Shown: positions 1 to 12,400, counted from the stretch's first letter. The stretch is DNA of 41,408 bases from Lachnospiraceae bacterium (GCA_028692055.1 JAQUYA010000017.1:1-41408); one strand, 5' to 3'. Notes: generated from the letters alone by a model not told the origin. Program-made: numbers and translations.

Positions 1-398
1 AATAATTTTTTAAGTAACATAATTTAAATTAATTACTTTACATAACAATATCCACATAATGTGAATATCTTGTGTATAACTTTCATTATCTATGTGAAAA
101 ATTATGGATAAGTTATATTTATTATCTAATATCAAAGTGTGAATTATGTTTATAAATTTTATTTTAGTTATACACACCTGTCCTTATTTTTTATAAAAAT
201 ATGTAAACTAATTGATTCATTTCATTTACATAACTTTTTATAAATCAATTATTTCAGTCTTATTTTCATTTGATATTTTGAATACTTTAGTTTAATATAG
301 AGTAGAGATATTTTCATATAAGAATAATAAGGTTGGAAGAAATCTTTTAACCATTAAATTTACGACTATAAGTAATCCGTAGTCAGAAGGGCTAAAAA
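1..398. other. oriC: oriC, upstream part (DnaA-box cluster)
   Basis: This is AT-rich non-coding DNA before dnaA. DnaA-box-like 9-mers, each one mismatch from TTATCCACA or its complement, lie at 48-56 (ATATCCACA), 71-79 (TGTGTATAA), 103-111 (TATGGATAA) and 168-176 (TTATACACA). With the second cluster after dnaA they form the bipartite origin layout known from Bacillus subtilis. The left end is cut by the window, so more boxes, or rpmH and its neighbours, may lie upstream. The role as origin is inferred from the boxes and gene order. Confidence 0.8.
270..298 (+). promoter_or_regulatory. Candidate dnaA promoter
   Basis: TTGATA (270-275), a 17-bp spacer and TAATAT (293-298) match a sigma-A promoter. 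Transcription would begin near 305, leaving a leader of about 95 nt before dnaA. The DnaA boxes lie upstream of it, which fits autoregulation by DnaA. Judged by eye only. Confidence 0.5.
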
Positions 399-1778
399 AT
401 GGATGATATAAATGTAATTAAAGAAAAATGGGAATTAATAAAAGACACATTGAGAAGAGAATATGATTTATCAGATATTTCATATAATACCTGGGTGTCC
501 CCATTAAAATTACATAATATTGAAAATGATGTAGTAACAATACTTATACCATCTGATCAGGCACATGCATTAAATTATATTTCTAATAAGTATAAAAGTT
601 ACTTTCAAGTAACCATAACAGAAATGTTTGAACATGATTATGATATTTCATTTATATTAGAAAAAGATATTAATAATTCCAATTCGAATGGAATGGAATC
701 AAATCAATCTTCAAAACCGGTTGTTTACAATATTAATTATGAAAATGCAAATCTAAATCCTAAATATAAATTTGATACATTTGTAGTAGGTAAAAATAAT
801 ACATTTGCTCATTCTGCCTCACTTGCGGTAGCAGAATCACCAGGTGAAGCCTATAACCCTCTTTACTTATATGGAGGAGCTGGACTTGGTAAAACCCACT
901 TAATGCATTCGATAGGGCATTTTATATTAGAACAAAATTCAAGTATGAAAGTTTTGTATGTTACTTCAGAAGCATTTACAAATGAAGTAATTGAATCCAT
1001 TCGTAGTGGTAACAGTGCTGCCATGACTAAATTAAGAGAAAAATACAGAACTGTTGATGTTCTTATGATTGATGATATACAATTTATAATAGGAAAAGAA
1101 AGTACACAGGAAGAATTCTTCCATACTTTTAATGTACTTCATGCATCCGGTAAACAAATTATATTATCTTCTGATAAACCACCAAAAGAAATGGAAACTT
1201 TAGATGAACGTTTCCGTTCCAGATTTGAGTGGGGACTCATTGCAGACATAGGTGCTCCTGATTATGAAACCCGTATGGCTATCCTTAGAAAGAATGCAGA
1301 AGTCTATGATAGAGTTATTGATGATGAAATTATTCAATATATTGCAACAAATATTAAATCTAATATTAGAGAATTAGAGGGTGCATTTAATAAAGTTATT
1401 GCTTTTTCAAAATTATATAACCGTGAACTTAACATGGCTTTGGCGGAAGATGCTTTAAAGGATATTATATATCCGGATAAATTGAAAGAAATCACACCTT
1501 CTTTAATTATAGAAGTAGTCGCTGAACATTTTGGTGTAGATAAAGATGATATTACTTCAAAAAAGAGAAACTCTGAATTTGTATTACCAAGACAGATTGT
1601 TATGTACCTATGCAGAGAATTAACAGAAACTTCTCTTATTAATATAGGAAAAATACTTGGTAAAAAAGACCATACTACAGTAATGCATGGTGTAACAAAG
1701 ATAACAGAAGAACTTAAAATAAATGAAGAACTAAGTAATAAGGTAGAAGTTATTAAAAAGAAAATTAACCCTGCTTAA
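399..1778 (+). CDS. dnaA: Chromosomal replication initiator DnaA
   Basis: DnaA binds the 9-bp boxes at the origin, oligomerises with ATP and opens the duplex so that the helicase can load. The 459-aa protein has the family's usual length and domain order: N-terminal helicase-loader domain (about 1-85), a short variable linker (about 86-120), AAA+ domain with Walker A GGAGLGKTHL (about 158-167) and Walker B LMIDDIQF, and a C-terminal helix-turn-helix domain carrying the DnaA signature (KKDHTTVMHGVTKI). The start is supported by AGAAGGG about 8 nt upstream. DnaA boxes flank the gene on both sides, so it is probably autoregulated. Confidence 0.98.
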   Translation: MDDINVIKEKWELIKDTLRREYDLSDISYNTWVSPLKLHNIENDVVTILIPSDQAHALNYISNKYKSYFQVTITEMFEHDYDISFILEKDINNSNSNGMESNQSSKPVVYNINYENANLNPKYKFDTFVVGKNNTFAHSASLAVAESPGEAYNPLYLYGGAGLGKTHLMHSIGHFILEQNSSMKVLYVTSEAFTNEVIESIRSGNSAAMTKLREKYRTVDVLMIDDIQFIIGKESTQEEFFHTFNVLHASGKQIILSSDKPPKEMETLDERFRSRFEWGLIADIGAPDYETRMAILRKNAEVYDRVIDDEIIQYIATNIKSNIRELEGAFNKVIAFSKLYNRELNMALAEDALKDIIYPDKLKEITPSLIIEVVAEHFGVDKDDITSKKRNSEFVLPRQIVMYLCRELTETSLINIGKILGKKDHTTVMHGVTKITEELKINEELSNKVEVIKKKINPA

Positions 1779-2073
1779 AGTTATCATCATTTTAATGTTT
1801 ATAAATTGTGATATGTATGTTGATGAATTATATGATTGTATTTTAAGTATTCATTTCAATTTAAGCAAATGTGAATAACTCATAAAAACTTTTTAATTAT
1901 AATTCATTTTTAAACAAGATATACATTCCAATTTAACCTCATAAATAGTATAATAATTGTGGTTATTCACATTTCCACAATCATTACTAATAAGATTACT
2001 TAATAATTAATATATATTAAGGCTTTGACACTTTATTTTTTTGCTCAAATAGTACGAAGGGAGTTATACACAA
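1779..2073. other. oriC: oriC, dnaA-dnaN part with possible unwinding element
   Basis: This 295-bp gap has no gene. It holds DnaA-box-like sites at 1870-1878 (TGTGAATAA), 1963-1971 (TTATTCACA), 1971-1979 (ATTTCCACA) and 2064-2072 (TTATACACA). Directly after the pair at 1963-1979 come TTACTA (1984-1989) and TTACTT (1996-2001), which resemble the DnaA-trio repeats of B. subtilis, and then a run of almost pure A/T to 2020. This makes the 1984-2020 stretch the best candidate for the site of strand opening. The trio assignment is weak because only some triplets fit. Confidence 0.65.
2025..2053 (+). promoter_or_regulatory. Candidate dnaN promoter
   Basis: A perfect -35 TTGACA (2025-2030), a 17-bp spacer and AATAGT (2048-2053) precede dnaN. 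If used, transcription would start near 2060, inside or just before the ribosome-binding site GAAGGGAG (2056-2063), giving an extremely short leader. The -10 is poor, so dnaN may also rely on transcription from dnaA. Confidence 0.35.
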
Positions 2074-3183
2074 ATGAAATTAGTATGTTCGAAATTAAAT
2101 CTATTAAATGGAGTTCAAATTGTTTCAAAAGCTGTTCCAAGTAAAACTACAATGTCAATATTAGAATGTATCTTAATTGATGCAACTCAGGGAGAAATAA
2201 AACTAACTGCTAATGATATGGAACTTGGTATTGAAACAAAGATTGAAGGAGATATTTTAGAAAAAGGAATTATTGCACTGGATGCAAAGATTTTTTTAGA
2301 AATCGTAAGAAAACTTCCAGATAGTAATATAACCATTGAAACAGATAGTAATTTAAAAACGATTATTACATGTGAAAAATCAAAATTTAATATCATTGGA
2401 AAGTCAGGAGAAGATTTTTCTTATCTTCCAAATATTGAAAAAAATGATTCTATCGTAATTTCACAGTTTACTTTAAAGGAAGTTGTAAGACAAACTATTT
2501 TTTCTATTGCTGATAATGATAATAATAAATTAATGACGGGTGAATTATTCGAAATTAATGAGGATCAGCTAAAAGTGGTATCACTTGATGGACATAGAAT
2601 TTCTATTAGAAATATAAATTTAAAAAATAGTTATTCTTATAAAAAGGTAGTAGTGCCTGGTAAAACGTTGAATGAAGTTAGTAAAATTTTATCTGGTGAT
2701 ACGGATAAAGATATTTTTATTTTCTTTACTGACAAGCATATTGTATTTGAATTTGAGAATACAACGGTAGTTTCCAGATTGATTGAAGGTGAATACTTTA
2801 AGATTGATCAAATGTTGTCTAATGATTATGAAACAAAAGTTAAGATAAATAAAAAAGAATTATTGAATTGTATCGACAGAGCAACTCTTTTGGTAAAAGA
2901 AGGAGATAAGAAACCAATTATTATTTCCATTGGTGATGGTTCTATGGAATTAAAAATTAATTCTACAGTTGGAAGTATGAACGAAGAAATTGATATTACA
3001 AAACAGGGAAAAGATTTAATGATTGGATTTAATCCAAAATTCTTAATTGATGCCTTAAAAGTAATAGATGATGAGGAAATAGATCTTTATTTTGTAAATC
3101 CAAAAGCACCTTGTTTTATTAGAGATGCAGAAGAAAATTATATTTATTTAGTATTACCTGTTAATTTCACAACGGTAAGTTAA
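2074..3183 (+). CDS. dnaN: DNA polymerase III beta sliding clamp
   Basis: DnaN forms the ring-shaped dimer that tethers the replicative polymerase to DNA and recruits repair enzymes. The 369-aa length fits three clamp domains of about 120 residues each. The sequence shows the typical N-terminal region (KLNLLNGVQIVSKAVP), the central LDGHRIS segment, and a C-terminal end (YIYLVLPVNF) that matches the family. Its position between dnaA and recF is standard. The start follows GAAGGGAG, and a DnaA-box-like 9-mer (2064-2072) sits between that site and the ATG. Confidence 0.97.
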   Translation: MKLVCSKLNLLNGVQIVSKAVPSKTTMSILECILIDATQGEIKLTANDMELGIETKIEGDILEKGIIALDAKIFLEIVRKLPDSNITIETDSNLKTIITCEKSKFNIIGKSGEDFSYLPNIEKNDSIVISQFTLKEVVRQTIFSIADNDNNKLMTGELFEINEDQLKVVSLDGHRISIRNINLKNSYSYKKVVVPGKTLNEVSKILSGDTDKDIFIFFTDKHIVFEFENTTVVSRLIEGEYFKIDQMLSNDYETKVKINKKELLNCIDRATLLVKEGDKKPIIISIGDGSMELKINSTVGSMNEEIDITKQGKDLMIGFNPKFLIDALKVIDDEEIDLYFVNPKAPCFIRDAEENYIYLVLPVNFTTVS

Positions 3184-3237
3184 ATCCAAAAGCATTTTGA
3201 TTAGAATGTCTGCTGAAGTAGACAGATTGGAATAAAA

Positions 3238-3447
3238 ATGGAAATAATAAAATTAAGAGATGAATATATAAAATTAGGTCAGGCTTTAAAAGCAACTGGT
3301 CTGGTTGAGTCAGGTGTTGATGCTAAAATTGTTATACAAGATGGTTTAGTAAAAGTAAATGGACAAGTTGATACACAAAGAGGTAAGAAATTGTATGATG
3401 GTGATGTTATTGAATTTGAAAAGAATCAAATAAAAATCGAAAAATAG
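3238..3447 (+). CDS. yaaA: S4-domain RNA-binding protein YaaA
   Basis: This 69-aa protein is essentially one S4 RNA-binding domain: LGQALKATGLVESGVDAKIVIQ, with V-KVNGQ and R-GKKLYDGDVIEF downstream. The gene is conserved between dnaN and recF in Firmicutes, where it is called yaaA or rlbA. A role in ribosome assembly has been proposed for the family, but the exact function is not settled. It lies 8 nt before recF, so the two are probably co-transcribed. Its ribosome-binding site is weak. Confidence 0.93.
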   Translation: MEIIKLRDEYIKLGQALKATGLVESGVDAKIVIQDGLVKVNGQVDTQRGKKLYDGDVIEFEKNQIKIEK

Positions 3448-3455
3448 GTATAAGT

Positions 3456-6469
<3,014 letters not shown>

Positions 6470-6534
6470 GTTAAAAATAAAAAAATATGAATAGATTTAT
6501 GCAACTTTATATCTGTAAAATAAATACAGATAAT

Positions 6535-6550
6535 GGAAAGGCATGGTTAT
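6535..6550 (+). promoter_or_regulatory. Extended ribosome-binding block of gyrA
   Basis: GGAAAGGCATGGTTAT precedes the gyrA start by 8 nt. Near-identical blocks precede other genes here (11900, 24911, 25906, 29125, 29372). The ATG inside this block (6543) is out of frame with gyrA and runs into a stop after eight codons. Confidence 0.6.
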
Positions 6551-6558
6551 AAAACAAA

Positions 6559-9096
6559 ATGGAAGATAATATCTTTGATAAAATTCATGAAGTTGATTTA
6601 AAGAAAACAATGGAAAGTTCTTATATCGATTATGCAATGAGTGTTATTGCATCTCGTGCATTACCGGATGTTCGTGATGGTTTGAAACCAGTACAACGTA
6701 GAGTTCTTTATTCCATGATTGAATTAAATAATGGTCCAGACAAGCCTCATAGAAAATGTGCACGTATTGTCGGTGACACAATGGGTAAATATCATCCACA
6801 TGGTGATAGTTCTATTTATGGTGCTTTGGTAAATATGGCTCAGGAGTGGTCAACTCGTTATCCATTGGTAGATGGACATGGAAACTTTGGTTCTGTCGAT
6901 GGTGATGGCGCGGCTGCAATGCGTTATACAGAAGCAAGACTTTCTAAGATTTCTATGGAAATGTTAGCAGATATTAATAAAGATACGGTTGATTTTGTAC
7001 CAAACTTTGATGAAACAGAAAAGGAACCTTCGGTGCTTCCGAGTAGATATCCAAATTTATTGGTAAATGGTACAACTGGTATTGCTGTTGGTATGGCAAC
7101 TAATATCCCTCCTCATAATTTACGTGAGGTAGTTGATGCTGTTGTTAAAATGATTAACAACCGTATCGATGAAGATCGTGCAACTGATATTGAAGAAATA
7201 TTATCAATTGTCAAAGGACCGGATTTTCCAACCGGTGGTATGATTTTAGGTACTAGAGGAATTGATGAAGCATATAGAACTGGTCGCGGTAAAGTAAAGG
7301 TTCGTGGTATAACTGATATCGAAACAATGCCAAATGGTAAATCACGTATTATTATTACAGAGTTGCCATATATGGTAAATAAAGCGAGATTGATAGAAAA
7401 AATTGCTGAATTGGTTCGTGACAAAAAGATTGATGGTATTACTGACCTTCGTGATGAATCAGATAGAGAAGGTATGCGTGTTGTTGTAGAACTTCGTCGT
7501 GATGCTAATGCAAATGTTATTTTGAATTTGTTATATAAACATACACAGTTACAGGATACCTTTGGTGTAATTATGCTTGCTCTTGTAGACAATGAACCTC
7601 GTATTATGGATTTATTGACAATGTTGAAATATTACATTAAGCATCAGGAAGAAGTAGTTACCAGAAGAACAAAGTTTGATTTAAATAAAGCAGAAGAAAG
7701 AGATCATATTTTACAGGGTTTACTAATTGCACTTGATAATATCGATGAAGTAATTAGAATTATCAGAGCAAGTAAAAATGTACAGACTGCGAAAGAAGAA
7801 TTAATTGCACGTTTTGGATTATCAGATGTTCAGGCACAGGCAATTGTTGATATGCGTCTTCGTGCATTAACCGGTTTGGAAAGAGAAAAACTGGAAAATG
7901 AACATAAAGAATTAATGGCAAAAATAGCAGAATTAAAAGCAATTTTGGCCGATGAGAAAATACTTCTTGGCGTAATCAAAAATGAAATTACTCTGGTTGC
8001 AGATAAATATGGTGATGATAGAAGAAGTATTATTGGATTTGATGAATATGATATTTCCATGGAAGATTTAATTCCGAGAGATAATACCGTAATCGCTATG
8101 ACAAAATTGGGATATATCAAACGTATGACGGTTGATAATTTTAAGAGTCAGAACAGAGGCGGTAAAGGCATTAAGGGAATGCAGACTATAGAAGAAGATT
8201 TTATTGAAGATTTATTGATGACTACAACACATCATTACATTAATTTTTTTACAAATTTTGGCAGAGTATATCGTTTAAAAGCTTATGAAATTCCAGAAGC
8301 AAGCCGTACTGCCAGAGGAACAGCGATTATTAATTTACTGCAATTAAATCCAGGAGAAAAGATTTCTGCAATTATACCTATTAAAGATTATGAAGAAGAT
8401 AGAAATCTCTTTATGGTAACCAAAAAGGGAATTGTGAAAAAAACATCTCTTGTAGAATACAGTAATGTTCGAAAAAATGGACTCGCAGCAATAAATCTTC
8501 GTGAAGATGATGAATTAATTGAAGTAAAATCGACTGATAAAAATACCGAAATATTTTTGGTAACAAAACATGGAATGTGTATTCGTTTCAAGGAAACAGA
8601 TGTAAGAGCAACCGGTAGAACATCAATGGGTGTTATTGGTATGAATCTTGGAGATGGTGATGAAATCATTGGTATGCAATTGGATCATCAGGGAGATTCC
8701 TTATTGATTGTTTCAGAAAATGGTATGGGTAAGCGTACTTATTTAGATGAATTTACGGTTCAAAAACGTGGTGGTAAGGGTGTAAAATGTTATAAGATTA
8801 CAGAAAAAACCGGCTACGTTGTTGGTGTAAAGGCTGTAACGGATGACCATGAAATTATGATGATAACTTCCGAAGGAATTATTATTCAGCTTAGAATGGA
8901 AGATATCTCAACTTTAGGCAGAATTACTTCAGGTGTTAAATTAATTAATCTGGATGATAATGTTAAAGTAGCACAGATAGCTAAAGTAAGAGAAAAAGTA
9001 TCTGATGGAAATCAGGAATTTGATAATGTAGAAGACGCAATGGAAGATATTCCTGAAGATAAAAAAATGGGACTTACATCTGACGAAAATGAATAA
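6559..9096 (+). CDS. gyrA: DNA gyrase subunit A
   Basis: GyrA is the cleavage-reunion subunit of gyrase. The 845-aa protein has the winged-helix breakage domain with active-site Tyr123 (RYTEARL), the quinolone-determining region [10 protein letters not shown] (79-88), a coiled-coil stalk, and a C-terminal beta-pinwheel with the GyrA-box type sequence QNRGGKG and a second QKRGGKG. The quinolone-binding positions are Ser84 and Gly88 (E. coli Ser83 and Asp87). The tail is acidic ([12 protein letters not shown]). A terminator-like hairpin follows 20 nt downstream, ending the origin cluster. Confidence 0.98.
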   Translation: MEDNIFDKIHEVDLKKTMESSYIDYAMSVIASRALPDVRDGLKPVQRRVLYSMIELNNGPDKPHRKCARIVGDTMGKYHPHGDSSIYGALVNMAQEWSTRYPLVDGHGNFGSVDGDGAAAMRYTEARLSKISMEMLADINKDTVDFVPNFDETEKEPSVLPSRYPNLLVNGTTGIAVGMATNIPPHNLREVVDAVVKMINNRIDEDRATDIEEILSIVKGPDFPTGGMILGTRGIDEAYRTGRGKVKVRGITDIETMPNGKSRIIITELPYMVNKARLIEKIAELVRDKKIDGITDLRDESDREGMRVVVELRRDANANVILNLLYKHTQLQDTFGVIMLALVDNEPRIMDLLTMLKYYIKHQEEVVTRRTKFDLNKAEERDHILQGLLIALDNIDEVIRIIRASKNVQTAKEELIARFGLSDVQAQAIVDMRLRALTGLEREKLENEHKELMAKIAELKAILADEKILLGVIKNEITLVADKYGDDRRSIIGFDEYDISMEDLIPRDNTVIAMTKLGYIKRMTVDNFKSQNRGGKGIKGMQTIEEDFIEDLLMTTTHHYINFFTNFGRVYRLKAYEIPEASRTARGTAIINLLQLNPGEKISAIIPIKDYEEDRNLFMVTKKGIVKKTSLVEYSNVRKNGLAAINLREDDELIEVKSTDKNTEIFLVTKHGMCIRFKETDVRATGRTSMGVIGMNLGDGDEIIGMQLDHQGDSLLIVSENGMGKRTYLDEFTVQKRGGKGVKCYKITEKTGYVVGVKAVTDDHEIMMITSEGIIIQLRMEDISTLGRITSGVKLINLDDNVKVAQIAKVREKVSDGNQEFDNVEDAMEDIPEDKKMGLTSDENE

Positions 9097-9116
9097 ATAG
9101 TAAAATAATCATGTAT

Positions 9117-9153
9117 ACAAAGGTGTATCTGTTTAAAGCAGGTACACCTTTGT
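9117..9153 (+). terminator. Terminator-like hairpin after gyrA
   Basis: ACAAAGGTGTA (9117-9127) pairs perfectly with TACACCTTTGT (9143-9153), and CTG/CAG extend the inner stem. The U-tract is poor, so termination may be incomplete. It separates gyrA from the next gene. Confidence 0.65.
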
Positions 9154-9226
9154 TGAAATAAAAAGCTATTACAATTTATAGAATATGGCACTTAAGAAAA
9201 TTATTTTATTTAAAGGAGGAAAAAAT

Positions 9227-9709
9227 ATGTCAGTAGAAATGGTCAAAAAATATTTAAAAAATTATGGACTTGATAACAAAGTAAGAGAATTCAAAGAGTC
9301 AAGTGCAACGGTAGAACTAGCTGCAAAAGCTGCGGGTGTAATTCCTGCAAGAATAGCAAAAACCTTATCTTTTAAAGTAGGTGACCATGCTATTTTAGTT
9401 GTTACGGCAGGAGATACAAAAGTTGATAATAAGAAATATAAAGAAAAATTTGGATTAAAGGCAAAAATGCTACAGCCGGAAGAAGTAATGGAATATACAG
9501 GACATGCCATTGGAGGAGTTTGTCCATTTGCAACGCCAGATGCAAATGTGGAAACATATCTGGATGAATCTATGAAGAGATTTGAAACCGTATACCCTGC
9601 TGCAGGAAGCAGTAATAGTTGTGTGGAAGTGACTATGGAAGAATTATATAAAGCATCGAAAGCAAAAGAGTGGGTTGATGTTTGTAAATTTTTAGATAGT
9701 GTCGTATGA
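9227..9709 (+). CDS. YbaK/EbsC-family aminoacyl-tRNA deacylase
   Basis: Members of this family hydrolyse mischarged tRNA, typically Cys-tRNA(Pro) or related species. The 160-aa protein is a single YbaK domain: residues around RIAKTLSFKVGDHAILVVTAGD hold the conserved lysine of the active site, and GHAIGGVCPFATP is the characteristic loop. I place the start at 9227 because AAAGGAGG lies 7 nt upstream. An in-frame ATG 42 nt earlier (9185) has no ribosome-binding site and would add residues not seen in the family. The gene converges on the Crp-like gene. Confidence 0.9.
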   Translation: MSVEMVKKYLKNYGLDNKVREFKESSATVELAAKAAGVIPARIAKTLSFKVGDHAILVVTAGDTKVDNKKYKEKFGLKAKMLQPEEVMEYTGHAIGGVCPFATPDANVETYLDESMKRFETVYPAAGSSNSCVEVTMEELYKASKAKEWVDVCKFLDSVV

Positions 9710-9741
9710 AAAAGGCATAATTATTAATCAAAATTATCAAC

Positions 9742-10443
9742 TTATGAAAGCAAGTGGAAGGTATTATTCTTTACCGATATAATACTTTCTGCTTTCATTT
9801 TTGAAATTTCACGTACCAAGGCGCTTCTGTTTACACATAGATACTCTGCCATTTCTGTATGATTTAAAGGAATAAAAACTTCATTGTCTAACAAATCAAA
9901 GGGTTGATTCATATTATGAAATCCAACAATATCCTGATTTGTCCGAATCATATGAAGAAATGTTAATATTCTGTCTCGAATAGATTTCTTTGATAAAATT
10001 TCTAATTTTGCAAGCAACGTTCTTGTTTTTAGGGCTAAAAGATTCATCAAATTTTCAATAAACATCGTGTGAAAAGTACAATTTTTAGAGCATCGTTGCC
10101 ATATGAGCCGATATGGGAAAATAAGAATTGAGCAGTTTGTCATTGCTTTATAATTGACAGAGCAGTTTCGAATATTGGTATCCATAAAAGGTTCTGCAAA
10201 TATCTCATGTTCTCTCAATTCTGTAAAAAAATAATTATTTCCATAAAGGTCGTTTTTTTCCATTAAAATAATACCATGTAAGATAACACCTACATATTCA
10301 ACTGGATCGCCCTCTAAGATAATATATTCTTCTTTCTTATAAGTTTTTTCTTGAAAACAAAAACAATCCAATATAATTTTAATATCCGATTCTTTTATTC
10401 CTTGAAAAATAGGATGATATTTTATTGATTCATAATAGTTCAT
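9742..10443 (-). CDS. Crp/Fnr-family transcriptional regulator
   Basis: The 233-aa protein has an N-terminal cyclic-nucleotide-binding-type beta-roll (about 15-125, with EEYIILEGDPVEYVGVILHG), a dimerisation helix and a C-terminal winged helix (PLNHTEMAEYLCVNRSALVREISKM, about 185-215). No CxxC-type iron-sulfur cluster motif is obvious, although several Cys are present, so the ligand is unknown. AAGGAGA supports the start. The gene diverges from the CPA2 antiporter, and a perfect dyad in its own promoter (10546-10561) suggests autorepression. It may also control the antiporter. Confidence 0.9.
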   Translation of the reverse strand: MNYYESIKYHPIFQGIKESDIKIILDCFCFQEKTYKKEEYIILEGDPVEYVGVILHGIILMEKNDLYGNNYFFTELREHEIFAEPFMDTNIRNCSVNYKAMTNCSILIFPYRLIWQRCSKNCTFHTMFIENLMNLLALKTRTLLAKLEILSKKSIRDRILTFLHMIRTNQDIVGFHNMNQPFDLLDNEVFIPLNHTEMAEYLCVNRSALVREISKMKAESIISVKNNTFHLLS

Positions 10444-10536
10444 ATAAGATGTTCTCCTTGTAAGAAATGATTGTTAATTCATATTCATAATCATTTTATA
10501 TTTTATATTTATAACATTAAATATATTTATATTTTA

Positions 10537-10565
10537 ATTATAAAGTGTTGCTATTGCAACAATAA
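10537..10565 (-). promoter_or_regulatory. Promoter of the Crp-like gene with embedded operator
   Basis: On the minus strand, TTATTG (10560-10565), a 17-bp spacer and a perfect TATAAT (10537-10542) form a promoter about 95 bp before the regulator. The spacer is filled by the perfect dyad TGTTGCTATTGCAACA (10546-10561), two 6-bp arms around a 4-bp centre. That arrangement fits Crp/Fnr-family operators. A protein bound here would block RNA polymerase. Confidence 0.6.
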
Positions 10566-10694
10566 ATTTAGAAATATATGATAAACTTAGTAATTGTGAG
10601 TTATAAAAATTAAATACAAGTATATAAAATGATTCTTTGAAAGTTAATTAGATAATTAAAATAAGGAACATTGTATACAGAGGAGATTAAAAAG

Positions 10695-11885
10695 ATGGAA
10701 ACATATTTAGTATTTAAGGATTTAGCAATTATTATATTGTTTGCAAAATTTTTTGGAATTTTAGCAAGAAAATGTAAGGCACCACAAGTCGTTGGAGAAA
10801 TTATAGCAGGTCTGGTAATTGGTCCATGCTTATTAGGATTGGTGCAACAGAGTGATTTCTTATTACAAATGGCAGAAATAGGTGTTATTCTTTTAATGTT
10901 TTCTGCAGGTTTGGAAACGGATTTAAAGGAATTATTAAAAACAGGACCAATTGCATTTTTAATTGCATGTGCAGGTGTATTTATACCACTATTAGGTGGT
11001 ACTCTTTTATATATGGGATTTTATGGTGCAGCAGCTATTGGTACAGAAGAATTTTATAAAGCCGTATTTATTGGATGTATCCTAACTGCAACTTCGGTGA
11101 GCATTACCGTTCAGGCACTTCGGGAAATGGGAAAATTGAAAGGCCGTGTCGGAACGACGATATTAAGTGCAGCAATCATTGATGATATAATTGGGATTAT
11201 TGTTTTAACCGTAGTAATCGGATTTAAAAATCCAGAATCCGACCCTAAAATGGTAGTTGTAAATACAGTTTTATTCTTTGTCTTTGCCATTATTATCGGC
11301 TTTATATCCTATAAAATTTTTAAAAAGGTAGATGCCAGATATCCACATACAAGACGTATTCCTATCATAGGATTGGCATTTTGTCTTGCAATGGCATTTA
11401 TTGCAGAAAAATATTTTGGAATTGCTGATATTACAGGAGCCTATGTGGCAGGTATTATTTTATGCAACGTACATGATTCTGAATATATAGCAGAAAAAAT
11501 GGATATTAACTCCTATATGCTATTTGGACCTATTTTCTTCGCAAGTATTGGTTTAAAGACAAATATTGATAATTTAACTGTTTCAATTTTTATTTTCACT
11601 ATTTGTTTCGTGATTGTTGGATTAATTTGTAAGATTGTTGGTTGTGGTTTGATGGCAAAATTATGTAAATTTGATTTTGAGGATTCCTTAAAAATTGGTA
11701 TTGGTATGATGACACGAGGTGAAGTTGCACTGATTGTTGCACAAAAAGGACTGGCAGTTGGTTTATTATCACCGGTTTATTTTACTTCTGTAATCTTTTT
11801 AATTATTATTTCTTCTATTTCTACACCACTTTTATTAAAAGTTTTATATGCAAGGGACGAAAAATCTGGTAAAGTGATAGCATAA
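10695..11885 (+). CDS. CPA2-family cation/proton antiporter (KefB/NapA-like)
   Basis: This 396-aa membrane protein with about 12-13 hydrophobic segments belongs to the monovalent cation:proton antiporter-2 family. It has the substrate-site pair Asp-Asp in AAIIDDIIGIIVL, the glycine-rich first helices (PQVVGEIIAGLVIGP), and MMTRGEVALIVAQKG near the C-terminus. No TrkA-N/RCK domain follows, so it is the short NapA-like form and probably exchanges Na+ or K+ for H+. The start at 10695 is supported by AGAGGAG about 10 nt upstream; an in-frame TTG at 10671 lacks a site. It diverges from the Crp-like regulator. Confidence 0.9.
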   Translation: METYLVFKDLAIIILFAKFFGILARKCKAPQVVGEIIAGLVIGPCLLGLVQQSDFLLQMAEIGVILLMFSAGLETDLKELLKTGPIAFLIACAGVFIPLLGGTLLYMGFYGAAAIGTEEFYKAVFIGCILTATSVSITVQALREMGKLKGRVGTTILSAAIIDDIIGIIVLTVVIGFKNPESDPKMVVVNTVLFFVFAIIIGFISYKIFKKVDARYPHTRRIPIIGLAFCLAMAFIAEKYFGIADITGAYVAGIILCNVHDSEYIAEKMDINSYMLFGPIFFASIGLKTNIDNLTVSIFIFTICFVIVGLICKIVGCGLMAKLCKFDFEDSLKIGIGMMTRGEVALIVAQKGLAVGLLSPVYFTSVIFLIIISSISTPLLLKVLYARDEKSGKVIA

Positions 11886-11899
11886 AAGAGTTGGTTGAA

Positions 11900-11915
11900 A
11901 GAAAGGCATGGTTTT
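11900..11915 (+). promoter_or_regulatory. Extended ribosome-binding block (gene at 11920)
   Basis: AGAAAGGCATGGTTTT is followed by 4 nt and the ATG at 11920, the same layout as at 24911, 25906, 29125 and 29372. The ATG inside the block (11908) is in frame but is best read as part of the binding block, not as the start. Confidence 0.6.
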
Positions 11916-11919
11916 GATA

Positions 11920-12342
11920 ATGGCAAAAAGAAGAAGACGTAGAAAATCATACATAGGGCAAATTATATTTTCTATTTTATTATTCATAGTAGTCCTATTA
12001 GCAGCTTTTGTTTTTTTGAAAAAGGATAACATCAAAGAAACCGTGACAAAGAAGGTTGCAACAACAGCAATTGAGCAGATCATTAAAGCGGAAACCGGAG
12101 AATCTGTAGATATTGAAGAAGTAAAAAGTCAAATGAATCAAGAAGATGCAAAATCTTTTGATACAATTGTAGAGAAATATACCGATACGGATAAAGTAGA
12201 AGAATGTTTGGATCTTTATAAAAGCGGAGGAACTTCAGCCGTAAAGGAGTATGTAAAAGATGAAGTTGATACAACGGATATTGATAAACTAAAAGAACTC
12301 TATGATAAATATAATGACACCATTAATAGCTCTCAAAATTGA
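11920..12342 (+). CDS. Small membrane-anchored hypothetical protein
   Basis: I do not recognise this 140-aa protein. It starts with a strongly basic stretch (MAKRRRRRKSYIG), then one transmembrane helix (about 13-34), then an acidic, helical domain of about 105 residues (VEECLDLYKSGGTSAVKEYVKDEVD). The positive-inside rule puts the N-terminus in the cytoplasm and the acidic domain outside. It may be co-transcribed with the antiporter 34 nt upstream and is closed by a strong terminator. The start is set by the extended ribosome-binding block at 11900. Confidence 0.75.
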   Translation: MAKRRRRRKSYIGQIIFSILLFIVVLLAAFVFLKKDNIKETVTKKVATTAIEQIIKAETGESVDIEEVKSQMNQEDAKSFDTIVEKYTDTDKVEECLDLYKSGGTSAVKEYVKDEVDTTDIDKLKELYDKYNDTINSSQN

Positions 12343-12359
12343 TAAATCTTAAGAAAAAT

Positions 12360-12400
12360 CCCGGTATATCCTGAATGAATATAATTCAGGATATACCGGG
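12360..12400. terminator. Bidirectional terminator
   Basis: A perfect 17-bp stem (12360-12376 with 12384-12400) closes a 7-nt loop. AAAAAT precedes it and GTTTT follows, so it can end transcription from both converging genes, the membrane protein (+) and the carboxypeptidase (-). Confidence 0.88.

Noticed and set aside
11908-11919. Alternative ATG starts at 11908 and 24919 (inside the ribosome-binding block)
   Set aside because: Both lie inside the 16-nt block that recurs at fixed spacing before other genes; the downstream ATGs give the expected spacing, and for the HAD protein the expected N-terminus.
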